This document shows positions 7,206 through 10,787 of a stretch of DNA of 10,787 nucleotides, one piece after another; within the stretch, counting starts at the first letter, position 1; each line of letters starts with the position of its first letter. The notes beneath the pieces are model-generated. The model made no database searches and was not told the origin of the DNA. It worked only from the letters and a program-made list of their open reading frames with translations. Source of the stretch: Bin87 sp034421995 (GTDB taxonomy: Bacteria > Chloroflexota > Dehalococcoidia > Lucifugimonadales > UBA3495); contig DAOUJY010000028.1 in the NCBI GenBank assembly GCA_034421995.1, forward strand, positions 1 through 10,787, read 5' to 3'. The position numbers and the translations under genes were made by a program.

Positions 7206-7793
7206 ATGACACAGCCCAAAGCGAAACCCCGCGCCAAGTTGACCAACGCGGACTACATGGCCATGACGCCGCCGGTTCCCGACGGGCCGCGCTACCAACT
7301 CATCAATGGAGAACTCGTCCAAATGTCCGGTGCCACTCTTTCGCATCAGGTTTTCCTGTATCAGCTGTTCCTCCCTCTGGGTACCCAAGTGAACGCGCTT
7401 GGCATCGGCGAAATTTTCGGTGCGCCCTACGATGTGCATATCGACGAGTTCAACACGTACCAGCCTGACTTGCTGTACGCCTCCAACGAGCGACGCGCTA
7501 TTTTGGACCGCCTCGGGGCCACCGGGGCGCCGGACGTGGTCGTCGAGATATTGTCGGATTCGACCCGGCGGCGCGACCTCAACGAGAAGCTGCCCGTTTA
7601 TGCCGCCAACGGCGTCCGGGAAGTCTGGATTGTGGACCTTGACGCTGCCACGGTGGCAATCCACGCCGGGGACGGAACCGAGTTAGCCCCCGTCCGAGTG
7701 TTCACCGCCCAAGACACCCTGGTCTCGGAGGCGATGCCCGGCGTGGCGGTTGATTTGGGACCGATATTCGCTCGCGCCCAAGCCGAGCCGTGA
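7206..7793 (+). CDS. Uma2 family endonuclease, copy 2
   Basis: This 195-residue paralogue aligns end to end with the preceding gene and keeps the same presumed active-site residues D88, E114 and K128. Its ATG has GGAGG at 7194-7198, again with a 7-nt spacer, so both copies carry the same translation signal. The 44 differences are not spread evenly: 17 fall in residues 44-67, while residues 106-143 are identical. Both copies are intact, suggesting that each is functional. The gene ends 20 nt before the convergent lgt stop, and no hairpin followed by a T-run is visible between them. Family function is unknown. Confidence 0.88.
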   Translation: MTQPKAKPRAKLTNADYMAMTPPVPDGPRYQLINGELVQMSGATLSHQVFLYQLFLPLGTQVNALGIGEIFGAPYDVHIDEFNTYQPDLLYASNERRAILDRLGATGAPDVVVEILSDSTRRRDLNEKLPVYAANGVREVWIVDLDAATVAIHAGDGTELAPVRVFTAQDTLVSEAMPGVAVDLGPIFARAQAEP

Positions 7794-7813
7794 CCACCGG
7801 TAACATCTTCTTC

Positions 7814-8728
7814 CTACGCTTCTTCCGTCTCTGCCGCCGCCACGGCGCCTTGCCGGCGAGCCGGGCGTCGCACCAAACGGGCGCGGTATATCAGCAGCGG
7901 CACCGTCACCAACATCACCGCCAGGGCCACCAGCTGGGCCTCGTTGAATCCGAAGATGTAAGTGTTTTGCTCCTGGCGCACGAAGGAAATGAAGAAGCGG
8001 CCCGCCGAATAGCCGGCGAAGAACAGGGCAAACAGCATTCCCCTGGGAATGATGCGGTCCTTCAACCACCACAGGACGCCAGCCCAGATCAGGCAGAAGA
8101 TCAGCTCGTAGGCCACGGCGGGATGGGAGGCCGGCCGGCCGTAGCCCAGGCTGTCGGGGTCGGTGTACACCCAGGCCCAGGGAAGGTCGGAAAAGCTGGA
8201 CCAATGCTCGCCGTTGATCACATCGCCGATGCGCCCGATGGCCAGGGCAATGAGCAACGCTGGCGCGGCTACATCGGCGAGATGGGCCACGGACGGCATC
8301 TGCGGAAAGGGCCGGTGCATCCCCGTCCACCGAAGGGCCGCGTTGTCGCAGGCTCGATGCAGCGAGGGAGCGTTGCGCATGGTGATGTACACGGCCCCGC
8401 CGGCGAACCCGCCCAGATAAGCCCCGAAAATGGCGATGCCACCGTTCCAGAAGTAGAGGATGCGCATGGGGTCGTACTGGTACACGTCGTCCCAGAAGTC
8501 GATCACGTGCAATATGCGCGCTCCGATGATGCCGCCGATGATGCACCACGTCGAAACCGACAGGATGGCGTCTCCGTCCAACCCATCGCGCCGGCCCCAA
8601 CGCCAGGTGAGATACACGGCCACCGCCACGGCGACAAAGGTGAAGAAGCCATGCCAGGAGAGAATGAACCCGGCGGTGCGTATGATGTCCGGGTCGAAAG
8701 GAATGCTCAATACGGCGAGAATATCCAT
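7814..8728 (-). CDS. lgt: Prolipoprotein diacylglyceryl transferase, divergent
   Basis: Lgt moves diacylglycerol from phosphatidylglycerol to the lipobox cysteine of preprolipoproteins in the cytoplasmic membrane. The 304-residue protein has several hydrophobic membrane segments and the family landmarks: IGARILHVI (69-76), WNGGIAIFG (94-102), GRIGDVINGEHW (165-176), HPAVAYE (202-208) and GRFFISFVR (243-251). R166, E174, R244 and R251 match E. coli R143, E151, R239 and R246. Y26, H103, N146, G154 and E243 are replaced by H26, F101, D169, S177 and S248. Between GG107 and the ADVAAP segment at 151 there are about 22 more residues than usual. The tail is charged. It starts 17 nt after the ispE stop and is the last gene of the operon; AGGGAG lies about 13 nt before its ATG. 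It is probably an active lineage variant, but activity is unproven. Confidence 0.85.
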   Translation of the reverse strand: MDILAVLSIPFDPDIIRTAGFILSWHGFFTFVAVAVAVYLTWRWGRRDGLDGDAILSVSTWCIIGGIIGARILHVIDFWDDVYQYDPMRILYFWNGGIAIFGAYLGGFAGGAVYITMRNAPSLHRACDNAALRWTGMHRPFPQMPSVAHLADVAAPALLIALAIGRIGDVINGEHWSSFSDLPWAWVYTDPDSLGYGRPASHPAVAYELIFCLIWAGVLWWLKDRIIPRGMLFALFFAGYSAGRFFISFVRQEQNTYIFGFNEAQLVALAVMLVTVPLLIYRARLVRRPARRQGAVAAAETEEA

Positions 8729-8745
8729 CGGCGCGTGGTGTCTCC

Positions 8746-9633
8746 CTAAACTGTTGGGTCAATGCCGGCCTCAGCCGGCGGAGAAAGCGTCCGCACAAGG
8801 TACGCCGTCGCGCCCGTACCCTGCAAGGCGGCGGCGACCCGCGTCCGCTCATTTTCCGAGGACGGGAGGCAGAACAGGGCCGGCCCAGCGCCCGAAAGCC
8901 GGGGCGGGTGTTGTGCCGCTGCCGCCACTCTATCCCATACGTCGGCCAAGCCGGGAAAGATTGCTTTGGCGGGGCGCTCGAAAGTGTTGCGGCAAAGGTT
9001 CGTGGTCAATGGAAGGGTAGTCAGCTCATCGGTCAGTCGTTTCGTGTGACGGCCGTCGGAAAAATCATCGGGCGTCAGAGCGCGGTACAAAGACGGCGTC
9101 TTGGCGGGAATAGTCTCGGCCGGCGCAACCACCAGCACCTCAATGGATGGCAAATCCGGGAGCTTGGTTATTTCATCGCCTCGTCCGGCGCCAAGGGCGG
9201 TGCCGCCCGTGATCAGAAACGGTACATCCGACCCTAATTCAGCGGCGATTGATACTAAGTCGCCGGCGGCCAATCCCAATCCCCAGAGGCGGTTCAGGCC
9301 CAATAGCGCGGATGCGGCGTCCGCCGATCCCCCGCCCAGTCCGGCCGCCACGGGGATGCGCTTGGACACATGGACGCGGGCGTGTGGCGGGATGCCGGCT
9401 CGTTCCGCCAGCCCGGTCGCGGCGGCCCAGACGATATTGTCTTTGCCCTGCAATTCCGGGGCGTCGCACGTAACGACCAGTTCGTCGGCCACTGACAGCG
9501 TGAGCGTATCCGCCAGATCCACCGTTTGGAGGATAGTCACGACGTCGTGGTAACCGTCATCTCGCCGGCCGATTACCTCAAGGGAAAAATTGATTTTGGC
9601 GTAAGCCGGGATGTGGAGCGGGCGGGGTTCCAT
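8746..9633 (-). CDS. ispE: 4-diphosphocytidyl-2-C-methyl-D-erythritol kinase
   Basis: IspE phosphorylates CDP-methylerythritol in the MEP pathway to isoprenoid precursors, in the cytosol. The 295-residue protein is a GHMP kinase with the three family motifs: AYAKINFSLEV (10-20, with K13), the ATP loop PVAAGLGGGSADAAS (94-108) and SGAGPALF (247-254). D136 in LGSDVPF is the presumed catalytic base. DGYHDV (26-31) is the substrate-binding segment seen as DGYHE in other members. The start lies nine residues before the first motif strand, normal for the family; no ribosome-binding site is evident. It follows rsmA by 21 nt and precedes lgt by 17 nt; rsmA-ispE adjacency is common in bacteria. Its presence implies the MEP route and not mevalonate. 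Confidence 0.95.
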   Translation of the reverse strand: MEPRPLHIPAYAKINFSLEVIGRRDDGYHDVVTILQTVDLADTLTLSVADELVVTCDAPELQGKDNIVWAAATGLAERAGIPPHARVHVSKRIPVAAGLGGGSADAASALLGLNRLWGLGLAAGDLVSIAAELGSDVPFLITGGTALGAGRGDEITKLPDLPSIEVLVVAPAETIPAKTPSLYRALTPDDFSDGRHTKRLTDELTTLPLTTNLCRNTFERPAKAIFPGLADVWDRVAAAAQHPPRLSGAGPALFCLPSSENERTRVAAALQGTGATAYLVRTLSPPAEAGIDPTV

Positions 9634-9654
9634 CAGCTGATTCTAACAGAGAAA

Positions 9655-10506
9655 CTAGAGGGAACGGTTCCGCGGGACCTGATCGGGCCATCCGGCGTCA
9701 AGGGCCGTCCACTCCGCAATGGAAAGCGTGGCCGGGCGTCGCATCGGATCGATTCCGACACCAGCCGAGATCGCTTCAACCACAGCCGGGGACACTGCGG
9801 TTCCCTGGGCGAGGGAGTTGCGCAGAGTCTTGCGGGGCGCGCTGAAACCGGCCCTAACCAGCGCAAAGAAGCTTTCCCGATTGTTCACGGGCGTCGCTGG
9901 TTCCGGGCGAACGTCCAGCCGGATCACGGTGGAAGAAACTTTGGGCGGCGGACGAAAGCAGCGGGGCGGAACGTGGGTGACGACTGAGGGGGCAGCGTAA
10001 AATTGGGTTGCCACCGACATCAGGGTCATTGCGCCCGGCGCGGCGGTCATGGCGGCGGCAACCTCGCGCTGAACCATCACCACCAGGATAGAGGGTGGAG
10101 TATCCGTTTCCAAGAACCGGCGGACGATGGGAGCCGCCGCGTAGTAGGGCAGGTTGGCAACCAACTTGTAGGGCGTTTCCCGGCCCACCAAGTCGGCGAT
10201 CTCAACACTGCGGGCGTCGCCGTGGCGGACGTTCAGGTGGGGAAGATCGCCCAGGCGGGCCGGTAGTTCTGCGGCCAAGGTGGCGTCCAACTCGACCGCG
10301 ACGACCTGGCCGGCACGTTCCAGGAGACGACGGGTTAGGAATCCCGTTCCCGGCCCGATTTCCAGGATGGTGTCGGCGTCCGTGGGCTCCGCGGCCGCGA
10401 CGATGCGATTGGCGATTCTGCCGTCGGTGAGGAAATGCTGCCCCAGTGACTTGCGTGGGCGGCGGATTCCCGACGGTGAAGGGGCTATTCCGGGGAAAGT
10501 GGGCAT
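9655..10506 (-). CDS. rsmA: 16S rRNA (adenine1518/1519-N6)-dimethyltransferase
   Basis: RsmA (KsgA) dimethylates two adjacent adenines in the 3' terminal hairpin of 16S rRNA during small-subunit maturation. From the ATG at 10506 the protein has 283 residues, the usual size. Motifs are KSLGQHFLTD (19-28), the SAM-binding loop EIGPGTG (49-55), the acidic end VAVELD (69-74), HGDA (95-98), the catalytic NLPY (118-121) and the C-terminal FRPPPKVSSTV (184-194). The frame remains open upstream to 10782, but that part translates a palindromic repeat and the SRP RNA, so I reject it. No clear ribosome-binding site precedes ATG 10506; instead a hairpin ends 12 nt before it. It is the first gene of the rsmA-ispE-lgt operon. 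Confidence 0.94.
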   Translation of the reverse strand: MPTFPGIAPSPSGIRRPRKSLGQHFLTDGRIANRIVAAAEPTDADTILEIGPGTGFLTRRLLERAGQVVAVELDATLAAELPARLGDLPHLNVRHGDARSVEIADLVGRETPYKLVANLPYYAAAPIVRRFLETDTPPSILVVMVQREVAAAMTAAPGAMTLMSVATQFYAAPSVVTHVPPRCFRPPPKVSSTVIRLDVRPEPATPVNNRESFFALVRAGFSAPRKTLRNSLAQGTAVSPAVVEAISAGVGIDPMRRPATLSIAEWTALDAGWPDQVPRNRSL

Positions 10507-10674
10507 GGGTGGTCTGGATTCCGGCTTTCGCCGGAATGACGATGAAGGGGCCAGAACGATGGTGGAGAGGCTGGGATGACGATGCAGGGGTTGAAATGAA
10601 GGAGTATGGGGAGGAAAGTGGCCGAGCACCTCCCTTTGACTGCGGCCTGGGGGCGTATCGTCGGGATTGGCTCG
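10507..10674 (-). other. Leader region between SRP RNA and rsmA
   Basis: These 168 bases contain no gene. They hold a palindrome (10518-10537) and two similar 18-nt stretches (10533-10550 and 10573-10590, 16 of 18 identical, 40 nt apart), apparently fragments of a dispersed repeat. On the minus strand an AAAGGGAGGTG stretch (complement of 10628-10638) resembles a ribosome-binding site but has no suitably placed start. No convincing promoter for rsmA is visible. Confidence 0.5.
10518..10537. repeat. Short REP-type palindrome before rsmA
   Basis: The 20-bp palindrome has perfect 8-bp arms (10518-10525 and 10530-10537, ATTCCGGC on the minus strand) and a 4-nt loop that reads GAAA on the minus strand, a GNRA tetraloop. 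It is the core of a widespread dispersed repeat whose translations (RRKPESR, PAKAGIQ) appear in the spurious frames here. In the mRNA it would fold just upstream of the rsmA start. Confidence 0.8.
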
Positions 10675-10771
10675 GGCCAGGCACTCCCACGGCACCCGCG
10701 GGACATCGCTTACCGTTGCTGCCGTCAAGCCCTGGCGGGGTTCACGAGCCTGCGCCGCGTGGGACCCGGCC
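10675..10771 (-). ncRNA. ffs: Small bacterial signal recognition particle RNA (4.5S-like)
   Basis: On the minus strand the sequence GTGAACCCCGCCAGG followed by AGCAACGGTAAGCGA matches helix 8 of SRP RNA, the Ffh-binding domain with its asymmetric and symmetric internal loops. The symmetric loop strands CAGG (10734-10731) and AGCA (10720-10717) close a 3-bp stem (GCT/GGC) with tetraloop TGAC (10727-10724). Outward, the RNA folds back on itself: a 6-bp stretch next to a 2-nt bulge, TCCCA (10764-10760) with TGGGA (10689-10685), and GGCCGGG (10771-10765) with CCTGGCC (10681-10675) past a 3-nt bulge. The fold covers about 97 nt, the size of the small bacterial form without an Alu domain. The exact ends are estimated from the pairing. 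No promoter or T-rich terminator is obvious. Confidence 0.87.
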
Positions 10772-10787
10772 GTCAACACCATTCCCT

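Noticed and set aside
6936..7664. Long minus-strand frame opposite the Uma2 pair
   Set aside because: The frame is open through both copies only because they share codon usage; it is a duplicate shadow with no motifs.
7790..8749. Plus-strand open frame of 319 codons opposite lgt
   Set aside because: It is the antisense of lgt with atypical composition (many His, Gln, Asp and Gly) and no recognisable domain.
7683..8852. Minus-strand open frame of 389 codons across lgt
   Set aside because: It is an Arg- and Gly-rich shadow frame of lgt and ispE with no membrane segments or motifs; Lgt in the other frame has clear family signatures.
10507..10782. 92-residue N-terminal extension of RsmA
   Set aside because: The extension translates a repeat (FRRKPESR) and the SRP RNA. 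RsmA proteins normally begin 10-20 residues before the GQHFL motif, which ATG 10506 satisfies.

Overview
The window is about 60% GC, densely packed chromosomal DNA from a bacterium. A luciferase-like flavin oxidoreductase, a cobalamin-type radical SAM protein, a pair of Uma2 nucleases, an Lgt with GRIGD..NGE wording, weak ribosome-binding sites and two families of short dispersed palindromes together suggest Chloroflexota, possibly the SAR202/Dehalococcoidia side. That placement is inference; there is no rRNA here to settle it.

Layout. Bases 1-634 are mostly non-coding: perhaps the last 18 codons of an upstream gene, some possible RNA-like pairing, a 133-bp nested inverted-repeat element (401-533) and a promoter-like site (553-581). 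A plus-strand run follows: an LLM-class flavin oxidoreductase (635-1612), then a tight cluster of a B12-binding radical SAM protein (1740-3587), a KAS II enzyme (fabF, 3589-4848) and the RecJ exonuclease (4845-6557). The junctions in that cluster are 1 nt apart and a 4-nt overlap, so co-transcription is likely. Two tandem Uma2-family nucleases of identical length (6591-7178 and 7206-7793) close the run.

The minus strand converges on this run with a housekeeping operon, in transcription order rsmA (10506-9655), ispE (9633-8746) and lgt (8728-7814), with gaps of 21 and 17 nt. Upstream of it on the same strand is a small SRP RNA (about 10771-10675), which the open reading frames do not reveal. 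A short palindrome lies between that RNA and rsmA.

The housekeeping genes cover rRNA dimethylation, isoprenoid precursor synthesis, lipoprotein lipidation, membrane targeting and DNA repair. The points most worth a second look are: a tail of four 29-residue repeats on the radical SAM protein; the uneven divergence of the two Uma2 copies, with one block nearly scrambled beside stretches of perfect protein identity; an Lgt that lacks several residues considered essential in E. coli and carries an extra loop; an SRP RNA with a UGAC-type tetraloop; and the nested inverted-repeat element near the left edge. I see no CRISPR array, transposase, tRNA, phage gene or complete biosynthetic cluster.
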